Assembly: GCA_023525975.1 (NCBI GenBank)
Contig: CM042032.1
Coordinates: forward strand, 73,492,260-73,556,259
DNA: 64,000 bases
Source: Smallanthus sonchifolius
Lineage: Eukaryota > Streptophyta > Magnoliopsida > Asterales > Asteraceae
Direction: 5' to 3'
Shown: positions 13,161 through 23,911 of the stretch, one piece after another
Numbering within the stretch: position 1 is the first letter of the stretch
How the letters are laid out: each line of letters begins with the position of its first letter
Translations under genes and position numbers: made by a program
The notes under the pieces: generated by a model
Databases searched by the model: none
What the model saw: the letters and a program-made list of their open reading frames with translations, nothing else
Told to the model about the DNA's origin: nothing

Positions 13161-14073
13161 ACCCGACTTTTCAGGTTAACTCAGTTAGTAAATTCCGTTA
13201 AATTTCTATTAAAAACCTAACCCCGTTAGATAATCCAGTTAAAATTAAACCTCAGGGATCATTCTTGCCAATATTTAATCTTAAAACTACAGGGATCAGT
13301 TGTGTAATTAGCCTAAACCCATCTGTTGACTTTATGAAGTCAAAATCGATGGAATTGTTCCTGCTTGACTTCTGGAAGTCAAACCATTCATTCTTGATCT
13401 TGAATTCGCGAATTACAACTGATTAGGCTTGAATCAGTAACGGAAATCGCATTAAACACCATTAACGATCATAACTAATACTTTAATCATCGTGAATGTG
13501 TCGAATTAAACCCAATAATGGGTATTCAAAACGAAACCGTCGACCATCACGCTATACGCCTCAAATTCGTTGATTCCGATCAAACATCCTCACAAATCAA
13601 TCATTTGCGTAGCTAAGTCGAGTTCCTTTGGGTCTGTTTCACCAATCAATTTGACGGAAGACGAGCCTGAGGAGTCGGAATCCAAGATCGCTGAAGTCGG
13701 AAACCCATCTAGTCGATCTCCTTCAATCATAAATTCGATTTGGGGGTTTATATCCTAGACTTAACCAAAATGGAATTAATCTATATGGTCAGATTCGAAA
13801 TTCTTCCCTTTGTAAAAGCCCCATGAATTCGATGGTTAACAATATCGAATTCAACAGATTTGATTCTTGGTTCTTGTTATAGGGTTTCGGCCCGTATATG
13901 CGTGATTAAACGATTCAAAACGTGTAAATTTTGCAATTAAACATCACCTCAGACTCGCCTATATCCCATCTATCAAAACCTCTATGCGCTTGCATTCAAT
14001 CGTGATCGAAATCGATGGAGATTGGGGATGGTTTAATTCGGATCGCGACTAAGGGTAGAAGGGAGGGGGTTTG

Positions 14074-16631
14074 TGTGACATTTCGGATTTTTATTCACGC
14101 ATTTGTAATATATATCATGTAATCATTTTCTATTAAATGAAGTGCAAGTGTTTTTATTTAATTTTGTACAAAATATATATTTTTATTTTATAGATTTAAA
14201 ATAATCAAAATTTTATAAGTTTTGAACTTATATAAAATTTTATATAAAAATCTAAATTTAAAAGGTTCATAACATAAATATGATAATCTATCTAAATAAT
14301 AATTAACTTTTATAAAAATATATTTATAATAATAATATAAGTTTATAAAATATAATTGAAATTAAAAAAGAAATCTAATTAGTTATTTTTATAAAAGTTA
14401 AAGGTCTGTTTTGAAAATAATAAAACTACAAGATTTTAAAACAGAAATTAGTTAAGGGACTAAATGTCGACAAATCAAACCACAAGGACTCATCCGTAAT
14501 TATCTCAGGGACCAAATAGATTCAGAAGTAAACTCCAGGGACCAAAATTGCCAAATCCTAATTCGCAATTCCGGCTGTCTTCCCCATTGACCGGCGGTCC
14601 GAGCTATTTTTCGGCGACCCACTCGACAAGCGTGTCCCTTGCACCTCGACAGCCGAAATTGGTCCCCCTGACCTCATCGTCCCCACGCGAGCATAAGCCC
14701 CCGACCAATTTGTCGTTTAAACATACGAAAAGTGTGATCGTGTTTGTGGCCGAAAGTCCACGCCACGCAATTGGCCCCGACAGTAGACCTCCACGCCTGA
14801 AAGATGGCTAGACAGTTTCGTCTCGTCCAGACGAGTGTCTGGACATGCTCAATTGCTTGTCTCATCATCGGGATCGAGCTCGGCTATAAAAGGCCATTAC
14901 CGGACCTGCTCGAGCTCGCCACCTCTCCTCCACCCACTCTCACTCAAAATTGAGGCCGGCATTGTGTTCGTCGCCACTGTGTGAAGCTGTGACCAAAGTT
15001 TCGGAACCTAATTCATCCCGAAGCATAGTTAACCGATCTTGGAATTTTCGGACCATCGGCCCTGTCGTCCAGACCATTCGCGACCAAGTAAGAGTCTCAA
15101 AATCGTTCCTTTACCTTCTATTATCATCTGGCCATCGGTTCCAATCGACAACCCGACCTCAGACCTTGAGTTACCGGGCAAACCAGTGTCCTCGGACACG
15201 GTTTGCCGGTTGCCAAGAACAAGCGACCAACTTGGCGTGTGTGTTTATAAATTAAATGATACACACATAACCAGCGATGGGCAGTAGCCCGGCTGGTTAT
15301 GCGTGTGTGTGTTTGTGTCTAAGGTCGCGGGTTCGATTCCGGTTGGCCTTCGACCCATTTTTTTTATTTTTGTTTTATAAAACTTTTATTTTATTTATTT
15401 ATTTTATCTCATTTTAATAATTTCTCCTCACAATAAAAACTATTACGAGTGGGTTGACTCGTTCGTTTATTTTCGAAACCATTAAATAACTTTTTTTCTT
15501 CACATGTTTAACCTGTCTAATTTTTATAAAATAATAAACCCCCTATTTTATAAACCTGTTAAAATAATTTTAACTCACAAAAATATATAATAATTAAACA
15601 AATAGAAACTTTTCCTTTTATTTATTATTATATATAAATACAATAAACATAATAACAAATTATTTAAAATATAATATTTTAACAAAATTAAAATATATAT
15701 ATATTTTTAATATTAAGTTTTACAAAATCATTATTATCTTTCTACCATATTTTATAAATGTTAAGAAATATTATTATAAACCTATACACATTTAAATACG
15801 AACACGCATATATAAAACATACAATAATACCTATTTATCCACGTAGAGTTTCAACGTGCTTAGTTTTTAACATCCTTATCACCCGCACTCGTAGATTAAC
15901 ATACCCGCTAGCCAGGTGAGTTACATAGCCCCTATTTTACATTTTTACATACTTTGGGGTGAAACATTATTTCATGCTACTCAATCGAATTGTTTATACG
16001 TGTTATTCATGTGGATTATATGCTTATTATCTTGGGTGTACAATCATTTACTTTAAACACAAGAAAACCAACAGTAATGTTAATAGATCTATTGTGCCTG
16101 ACCAGCCCATCTGGTTAGGGTGTTTATTACTGCATACTCGGATATAGCCGCGTGTTATATTCAAACATATCGGATATAGTGGGTAACTATATTCAAACAT
16201 ACCGGACCTAGCTGTTGTGCTATGTTCAAGCGCGTCAATCAAGGTTTGAATTGTGCTTAGATAAATGATACAACCATATATGCTATGTTTAACAAGATAA
16301 ACAATGAGTTGCAAAACGTTTTTATCTACTATTTACCGGTTCCACTAAACCTATGTACTCACTAACTTTATAGTTGACACTTGATTTAAATAATGTTTCA
16401 GGTTTGGATATGTGATTGCTTGCTGAAGATCCTACCACTTAAGAACTTATGGACCTAGTTAATTAAATCAATGTTTTGAAATAGACTAGGTTATTTGAAT
16501 TTGTATTGTACTTGAATGTTTGTTGTCTTTAATTAAATTAATGAATTATGCAATATTTTAGTTATTATGTGCTTTTGAACAATCATTCCATTGTCCGCCT
16601 CGATGATTCCGCCATCGGTCGGGGTGTGACA
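14074..16631 (+). mobile_element. Solo LTR C (gypsy family)
   Basis: Starts TGTGACATTTCGG, ends CGGGGTGTGACA, and is flanked by the perfect 5-bp TSD GTTTG (14069-14073 and 16632-16636). There is no internal region, PBS or coding sequence, so this is a solo LTR from LTR-LTR recombination (2558 bp). It carries a tRNA-like block (15280-15355) and an intron-like module (15916-16401). Short open frames within it (for example 14548-14811) have no recognisable product. Confidence 0.92.
15280..15355 (+). other. tRNA-like block in solo LTR C
   Basis: TAGCCCGGCTGG (A-box-like, 15284-15295) is followed about 45 nt later by GGTTCGATTCC (perfect B box, 15330-15340). It is in the sense orientation of the LTR. 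A GT-rich run lies between the boxes. No complete cloverleaf is evident. Confidence 0.55.
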
Positions 16632-16678
16632 GTTTGGAATCATTAAAACCATTTCAGAAGCATCCTTGTCGCGAAACA

Positions 16679-16748
16679 CTAGCCAGCCGAGATGGTTAAG
16701 ACTTAAGGCCTATACGCAGGAGACCCGGGTTCGAAACCGGTCTCCTAC
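16679..16748 (+). other. tRNA-like block in element B 3' LTR
   Basis: The B-box-like GGTTCGAAACC lies in the loop of a perfect 7-bp hairpin GGAGACC/GGTCTCC (about 16718-16746). It is preceded by AGCCGAGATGGTTAAG, which resembles a tRNA D-arm/A-box. Its layout resembles the T-arm of class II (Ser/Leu-like) tRNAs, but there is no full acceptor stem. Confidence 0.6.
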
Positions 16749-17340
16749 AAACATTTTTTTGGGCATTTTCCTTGGAATATTTTTATATATTTTCAAACCC
16801 AATATTATTATATTAATATTTAAAAGGGTTTTAGCCCCGAAAAACACCCGTAGGCTCGAGTTTGATTTATTAAATCATTTTCATATTGTTTCCACTTTTA
16901 AAACTAATATATTTATGTTATTATCGAATAAAAATAATACATTATTATTTTTATCACATAAATAGTTATCACATTTCGAGTTTAAAAATAATATAATAAT
17001 ATTATTTTCTGGATCGTTACTTAATGACGAAGACGATTAAATGTATTTAATAATTATTGTAATTATTGTCTTTCGTCGCGTATCGTAATCATTCGAATCA
17101 TCTAACTTAGAAATCCGTATTTCCGTGGACACGTTCGTCTATTCCTTAATCAGTAGGACGTTTCTTTTAGGACGTTCCTCATTTCTGTGTCGTCGTCACA
17201 TATTCCCATTGAGTCCCTAACTGTTATGTTGTAATGCTAGGACATTTGTGAGCCGTGTCAGGCTACCGCTTGAGATTTTAATCTCGTAATTGTGTGATTA
17301 CTACCTACGCCGTTCAGGTGAGTTTCACGGCCCCTTTTTA

Positions 17341-17585
17341 CTTGTTTTACTATTGGGGAGAAAAATGCTTACACACAAACATTATTTTACTTGTTTTCCT
17401 GTTGAGGAGAAACATGCATACTCACAAACAGTATTTTACTTGTTTTCCCGTTGGGAAGAAACATGCATACACACAAACAGTATTTTACTTGTTTTCCCGT
17501 TGGGGAGAAACATGCATACGAACAGGCATCCGTTACTTGTCTCCCAGCCAGGGAGAGACATACACACGGACATGGATCACATAGT
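17341..17585 (+). repeat. 49-bp tandem repeat in the LTR intron-like module
   Basis: Units start with CTTGTTTT at 17341, 17390, 17439 and 17488, with a degenerate fifth at 17536. Each carries a version of TTGGGGAGAAACATGC, the block that occurs once per LTR in the other families (TTTGGGGTGAAACATG). The unit also opens frames on both strands that encode repetitive peptides; these are artefacts of the repeat. Confidence 0.85.
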
Positions 17586-18267
17586 ATTTCATTACCATTT
17601 GTGTACCTAAGTGCAAACATAACATGCAAAGTCCTTACACACTCGGACTGTTAATATATGGAGTATAGCGAGAAAATTTGAGTAGTACTACTGGGTTTGA
17701 CAAACCCCACCCGGGTTAGTCGCGCTAACTTGATTGGAGGTCTAACGGGTGTAAATTGTCATCAACACTTGCCATTGTTGATGTTAGCAATGGCGGAAGG
17801 CACCCAAACACAAACAATCAGCTTCGGTTGAGAACGCTTAGAGTAACTTGTACATTGTCTAGCTAACAATAGGTGTGACTTACGTATGTGGATCCAGCAA
17901 CACTCAAACAGTTTATTTACATACAAACCTGTGAACTCACTAACCTTGTGTTGACACTTTTCTTACATGTTTCTCAGGTCGCTTTGGCACAGGTTGCGCA
18001 CTTAGGACATGCATGGAGTCCTACTATCATATCATTCATTTCAAATATTTTAAATAGTTTATTTAATTACATTAATTGACGCTCGTTGCGTGTAATTATT
18101 TGTACTTTATTTTAACGTTTACGCTTCCGCATTAACTCTGAACTTTTATGTTATGACATTTCAAGTCCCATATAGTGTTGTTTGATGTAACTAATGACTG
18201 AGATCCTGGTGTGTCACCTTCCAAACGGTAAAACTCCATTAGTTGAAATTGGGGGTGTGACAAAGAA

Positions 18268-20274
18268 CCTTGAAGTTGATCAAAGAGATCATCAATTCTT
18301 GGTAAAGGATAACAGTTCTTGACGGTAAGCTTATTGAGTTCACGATAATCGATGCACATACGGAAGCATCCGTCTTTATTTTTCACGGATAAAACGGGTG
18401 CTCCCCAAGGCGAAACGCTAGAATGAATGAAACCTTTTTTCGGAAAGCTCTTGTAATTGGCTTGCCAACTCTTGCATCTCTGAAGGTGTAAGACGGTAAG
18501 GTGATTTGGCTACGGGATTAGCTCCTGGAATGAGATTGATTCTGAATTCAACTTGACGTACGGGAGGAAGACCTGATAAGTCTTTGGGAAACACTTCAGG
18601 AAAGTCACGAATGATAGGAATGTCTTGAATATTTTTTCCCTTTTCCTTCTTTTCCACAATATTGGCTAAAAAGGAAATGTAATTCTTTCTTAAGTATTTT
18701 CGGGCTGTAGTACATGACATGAGTTTGAAACCACTAGAGGGTTTCTCTCCATAGATTTGCAAGATACTCCCAGATGAAAGAGGAATGCGAATGCACTTTT
18801 CGAAGCACACGATTTCAGCATGATGCTCGGCTAACCAATCCATGCCCACAATAACGTCAAAGCTTCCAAGACACATCGGAATAAGATTAATCAGAAAGGC
18901 ATGATCGTTAAGATTAAGAACACAATCACGAATGACAGAGTCAATAGCTATTGGATTTCCATCAGCTACTTCTACTGTAATAGGTTGTTCTAACTTAGAG
19001 CGGTTTTTAGCAAGTAGCAATTCAAATTCCAAAGAAACGAAACTTTTATCGGCACCGGTATCAAATAAAACTGAAGCATATTGATAATTTACTAGAAACG
19101 TACCGTTGACTGCATCATTGTTGGTCTGAGATTTGTTAGCATTGATGTTGAAGGCACGTCCACGTGCTCCTTGGTTTCCATTGATGAGCTTTGGGCACTG
19201 ATTACGGAAATGGGTTGGGTCACCACATCCAAAACAAGCTCAACCATTTGCGATGGCTGGTGGTGCAGGAGCATTCGGGCGATTTCCTTGAATAGTTTGA
19301 GGTTTGGGAACAAAACACGTGGTAGCCAAATGTCCATAACGGCCACAAAGATTACACAAACGGTAAGGCATAGAGGCTGGATGGTGGAACTTGCAAGTGT
19401 TGCATTGAAGATGAGTTCCCCCATAAGGCTTCTTAGCAGGAATAACTTGGGTCATAGGAGCAGCCGGTGTGACCACCGCAAAGTTCTTGGCCTTACGCTT
19501 CTTGTTGTAAGAGGGTTCGGCCTTGACTATCTTGATGGGTTCAGAAGTAGGAATATCAACGGTTGTCTTGGAGCTTTTTCTTGACAAAGTTCCTTCTTTC
19601 ACATGGTCGCCTGACAAAGTAGCAGAAAGACGTATCGCGTCTTCCAGGGTGGCAGGGTTCCGACCCCACACAGTATCCTGAATTTTCATTGGTAAACCGC
19701 TAATATACTTCTCGATGGCCCGAGATAGAGGAGTGACCATATAAGGCACCAACAAACTCAATTCATGGAAATGAGTTGTATAAGTGAGGTTTTCCCCGCT
19801 ATCCTGGGCAAGATCCCAGAACTCAGCTTCGAGCTTTTTCATCTCGTTTCTTGGGCAGAATTCCTCAATCATTAAGTCTTTAAACTCGGCCCATGTTAGA
19901 GACATAGCAGTGTCCACGTCGCGGTTATGTTTTTCCCTGTTCCACCACGTAAGTGCCCTCTTTTGAGGGACACTCGAAGCATGACGGACTCTGAGATTAT
20001 CAGGACAGTCGTTATTGAGGAAGGTTTTCTCCATGATTTCGAACCATTGGAGGAGACCAGTGGCTCCCTCGGTCCCGAAGAATTTGGCGGGATTACATGA
20101 GTTGAAATGCTTGAAAGTACATGGAGGATTTGTACCAGACTGGTTTGTTCCAGAGTTAGCACTGTTGCTAACTACAACTTGGTTCAGTTCGGTCACCAAC
20201 GTAGGTAGGACCTTAGCCATTTGCTGAGCAATCAAAATGGCAAGATTTCGGTTTCGGCTTCGACGAGGAGGCAT
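18268..20274 (-). pseudogene. Element A gag, protease and start of RT
   Basis: Gag probably starts at the ATG at 20274 (MPPRRSRNRN), 12 codons inside a longer open frame. It contains the retrotransposon gag segment with ALTWWNREK and EEFCPRNEMKKLE. A single in-frame stop near 19238 precedes the zinc knuckle (CFGCGDPTHFRNQC). Protease has the active-site triad DTGA in LFDTGADKSFVS (near 19050) and then LGSFDVIVGMDWL. The RT N-terminus follows with a frame change near 18420 and is cut at 18267 by element B. Confidence 0.87.
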
Positions 20275-20387
20275 ACTATAAGGAGACAAACAAATGAAAA
20301 GAATGAACATAAGAATTATAGAGTAAGGATCATACGTGAGAATTTGAAATCATGAAATCATGAAGAATTAAAACATTTAAATGGCAC

Positions 20388-20553
20388 CCACTTAGTTCAC
20401 ATCACTAAATAGGTACTTTTGACATATCAAAAGTATTTTTAAATTCACCAATGTTAGAGAAGCTATACATCCACTTAGTTCACATCACTAAATAGGTACT
20501 TTTGACATATCAAAAGTATTTTTAAATTCACCAATGTTAGAGAAGCCATGCAT
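20388..20553 (-). repeat. 83-bp tandem duplication in the leader of element A
   Basis: Two nearly identical 83-bp units (20388-20470 and 20471-20553) lie between PBS and gag. Each contains the near-perfect inverted repeat ACTTTTGACATATCAAAAGT, which would form a hairpin in the genomic RNA. Function unknown. Confidence 0.85.
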
Positions 20554-20964
20554 TCCTATAATTGGACACTCATCCCAAGAATTCCCAAGAAAGCATACAG
20601 GTCCAACGGTTGGTCTGGATTTGTACGAAATGCTTTCCTAAATAGAATTTCCCAGAATACAGGTATCCACCATTCCGGTCCGTACAAGTTCTCATACATT
20701 GTTTAGAACTCAAATGCTCTTGACGAGAGTTAGTTTTGGATTAGACTTGAAGTCTAAGAATATAACTTTGATGTTGTAGGTTGTTGCAATACGTAAATAG
20801 ATAGAAGTATAAGGTTCCACGTATAAGAATGCACGTATAGGGTTTGAGATTAAAGAATAGAATAGAGAGGAGATTCCTAGTAAGGGACATGAGATAACTC
20901 ATGTTTGGGACTCCTAGTTTATAGTCTAGGTCATGTGTCTAATAACCTAATTCCCTATAACCAA

Positions 20965-20978
20965 GGCTCTGATACCAA
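20965..20978 (-). promoter_or_regulatory. Element A primer binding site
   Basis: On the minus strand the sequence is TTGGTATCAGAGCC, complementary to the initiator tRNA-Met 3' end, starting two bases after the 5' LTR end. Confidence 0.85.
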
Positions 20979-20980
20979 TC

Positions 20981-23651
20981 TGTCACACCCCAACCGATGG
21001 TGGATTATACGTCAAGGCGGACACGGTTGTTCAAAAGCACAAGGTTGACTATTAAAATTTAAATATTTTATAAATAACTTTCAAAGGTTCAATACAAGAA
21101 AGGAAACACAAAGTTCAACAAAACATAGCAAGAATACAAGATTAAATTGGTAATTTCTCTAAGTCCAAAGCATCCTATATGACCACAAGAAAGCCTCAAA
21201 CTTAAGCACCTGAAACATGTTAAGTAAACTGTCAACTAAAAATAGTTGGTGAGATACAAAGATTTTGACACGGTTTAATAAAGTCTTTAAAAGTTTTACA
21301 ACTCACTATGTACATGCATCTAAGGTATACGTGTGAGAAACAAACAAGTTTAAACATTTTGCATATCAATACTTCCAACCAAGATTAGGCATAACCAGAA
21401 GGTTACCCTTAAAGAATAGGTCCAGTAACAATCATCATGGGCTCCCCCCCAAAGGATCAATCAAACTAGGTGGATTGGTCAAATACAATAGATCTAGTAT
21501 TGTCATTGTAGGCTCGATCAACGTTAGTGAGTATGCTAGAGTTAAGTCTAATTTAAGCATGCAAGTCTCAAAACACATAACACAAAGAAAAACATATAGA
21601 CATAGTTGTTTATGAATTGTATATGTCTAAAAGTTTCATACATGTTTCACCCCAAATTTATAAACAAAAAACAAAACAAAAAGGGGCTAACTATACTCAC
21701 TTGGAATGATGAAAGAGTTCCCAACAAAGATAATGTGTAGTAAAGCCTTAAGGAAGAATATTCTCACAACAAGCTTAAATAACAAAGGCTAAAGTTCAAA
21801 ATGTGATCCTAAAAGTCTATGGCAATGGATCTAGGTTCTAAGATTAACTAGGGTTCCAATGGGAGGCGAGACTGATTGTGTTATTTAAATAGGTTTTATA
21901 AAGTTTACTCAAAATTATAAATAAGTTTTTAAATAAATGACACAAGTCTTGAAATATCAAATTTTATTAAGTTTATAATTTAAAATAATTAGAATAATTA
22001 CTTAAAATGCTTTATGATTATTAATTACACATGATAGGTAATAATAGTTTAAAATAGTTTTCTAAGTGTTTATAATTAAAGATGTAACAATAAATAAGTA
22101 AAAGAATATAATTATTAAGGATAAATAATAATTACTTAAAAGAATTTGAAATTAATTACTTTATCTAATTAAAATGATTAGTATAAAACAATTAGAATTA
22201 TTTAAAGTATTTAATCATGAAGTAATTTGTAATTATTCTAAATAATATTTAAAATGTTTTTAAAAGTTTAAGTAAATAACATGAAAGTATAAGTTTATAA
22301 AATATTAAACAGAATTCTTGTTTATGTTTATAAGTTATAATTGATTAAATTAAAGTTTCTGTTTTATTTCATAAGATTTTATAAGTTTATAAAATTTCTG
22401 ATTTTAAATAATGTATATTTATTTTTCTGTTTTTAATGTAAATAAATAAATAATTTTTCTGTTTTATATATAAATAAAATATAAGTCTATGAGTCTTTTG
22501 ATTTCTAAATAAGATATAAGTTTTATAAATTTTTCTGATTTTATAAAACTAATATAAGTTTTCTGTCTAATTAAAGTTTATAATTATTATTAAAGTTTAA
22601 AACAAAATAATTTTGATCATTCCAGAAAATAAATAGCAAATTAAGTTTTCTGACTTTATAAAATAACTTTATAAAAAAAATAAAAGACAAAACTCAGGCC
22701 GGCCGGATTCGAACCCGGGCCGCCTGAGTCCACACACAAACGACTAAATCACCCGGCTACGGGCCTCGCTGGTGTTAAACACGGAAAAAGAAATAGATAA
22801 ACAATATCCCAAAACGTCCCTAATCCCATATGAACCCTAGAATCAAAATCCCCTAGTTACGAACTGATTAACCCTCTGTTAATGCAAATTGATAGAGGGC
22901 TATTGATCTGTGAATGGAAACGAAGATTTTGGCCTTTCGAATTACCTAGAATGAGTCGAAATGAGGGAGATCAGGTTCAAGCGTCTGAGCGGCTGTCAAC
23001 AAGATCGAATCGAGCAATGCAGGTACGGATCGAAGCAACTGAGGTTTCAGAGAGTTAAAGGGAGGTGTCGCGAAGGTGATTGGGTCGATATTTATAATCG
23101 ATTTCATCAATTATTGCCTGAACAGTTGGGAAGTTTATCGGTGATGAAAACGAATTCAAATTCGAATCCCGCGAGCGTTAGAATTGATTTCGAGCAATGA
23201 AGGTTCTTGGGTCTGGGTCGCACGCTCGAGTAGAAGCTCGAGGTGCATTGAATTTGGCCGGAAAACGCGTTTTCGATGAAACGAGCCCAAAACCGGTCTC
23301 AGCGGGGGATCGAACTCGGGACTGATTTCGAATTCGGAAGTTTAGATTAATTGCACATAGGTCCCTGATGTTTCAAATCTTTATTATTTTATGCCCAAAA
23401 TACAATTTTTTTTTTGTTTAAACCAAGTTTCAGAAATTGACAGCTTTGGTCCCTGGCTTTATAAAATAATATGTTTTTATTTTTTTTTAAATTTCAACTA
23501 AGTTTTTTTATAAGTTTTACACCTTATTATTTTTATAATTTTATAAAAATAATTTAGGTTTATAGTTTACAAATTTAAGTATAAGTTTAATAATTATATT
23601 ATTCTAATAAATATAAACTTATAAAGTTTTAAAAAGATTACATGCACTTTA

Positions 23652-23683
<32 letters not shown>

Positions 23684-23911
23684 TATTTGTATGTTTCAAG
23701 TGTATAACTAATATTTATTTTTTTAAGGAAAAAAAATAATTAATATTTATTATTTAATTAATGTTTCAAGTTTTTAGGATTTTGACAATACGTGCAAAGA
23801 TTATGGAAGGGTACGTTCATTTGATTTGAAATAGATAGGTTACAAAGGAAAAATAGAATTACAATATAATAAATGTAAAAACGATAATTCGGAAAAATCC
23901 CGGATATTACA
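20981..23911 (-). repeat. Element A 5' LTR
   Basis: Boundaries on the + strand are TGTCACACCCC...GGATATTACA. It is closely similar to 822-3980 with scattered substitutions and indels. It contains the tRNA-like block at 22694-22772 with a perfect B box (minus strand GGTTCGAATCC), the intron-like module at 21210-21700 and a (TA)n run at about 23649-23686. No gene is seen; the short frame at 22961-23200 has no recognisable product. Confidence 0.88.
22694..22772 (-). other. tRNA-like block in LTR A (5' copy)
   Basis: Same block as at 2762-2842, but with a perfect B box GGTTCGAATCC held in a stem of CCGG/CCGG on the minus strand. The A-box-like TAGCCGGGTG lies about 40 nt upstream in sense. Confidence 0.55.

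Larger units (their letters stand above)
6474..18262 (+). mobile_element. Gypsy element B inserted in the RT of element A
   Basis: Starts TGTGACAACCCG at 6474, ends GGGGTGTGACA at 18262, and is flanked by a perfect 5-bp TSD AAGAA (6469-6473 and 18263-18267). The RT of element A is continuous across the junction once B is removed (QLQGS before, CFSKIDL after). Parts: 5' LTR 6474-7965, PBS from 7968, decayed gag, protease-RT-RNaseH-INT-chromodomain (9875-13036), duplicated PPT (13047-13160), 3' LTR from 13154 that is itself split by solo LTR C. Same superfamily as A and E but clearly diverged. Confidence 0.92.
13154..18262 (+). repeat. Element B 3' LTR, split by solo LTR C
   Basis: The LTR sequence is 13154-14073 plus 16637-18262 (about 2.5 kb without C). 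It matches the 5' LTR at both ends with scattered substitutions. It has a deletion of about 330 bp near 13729 relative to the 5' copy. It keeps a tRNA-like block (16679-16748), the intron-like module (17318-17977) and a 49-bp tandem repeat. It ends at 18262 next to the TSD. Confidence 0.85.
822..23911 (-). mobile_element. Gypsy element A (chromovirus-like), interrupted
   Basis: A full-length but broken Ty3-gypsy element read on the minus strand: 5' LTR 20981-23911, PBS 20965-20978, leader, gag-protease-RT start (18268-20274), RT-RNaseH-integrase-chromodomain (4015-6473), PPT 3981-3994, 3' LTR 822-3980. It lies in the copia leader. The flanks are TACAC (817-821) and TAAAC (23912-23916), a 4/5 match accepted as a decayed 5-bp TSD. 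Element B splits its RT at 6474-18262. Domain order PR-RT-RH-INT and the C-terminal chromodomain-like segment point to a plant chromovirus (Tekay/Del type is my best guess). Confidence 0.88.

Noticed and set aside
14548..15287. Open frames of 62-101 codons in solo LTR C
   Set aside because: Located inside an LTR between perfect TSDs; no recognisable domain, overlapping in different frames.
17290..17654. Overlapping open frames on both strands with repeated peptides
   Set aside because: They follow the 49-bp tandem repeat (period not needed for protein) and exist in several frames at once, with no start context or homology.
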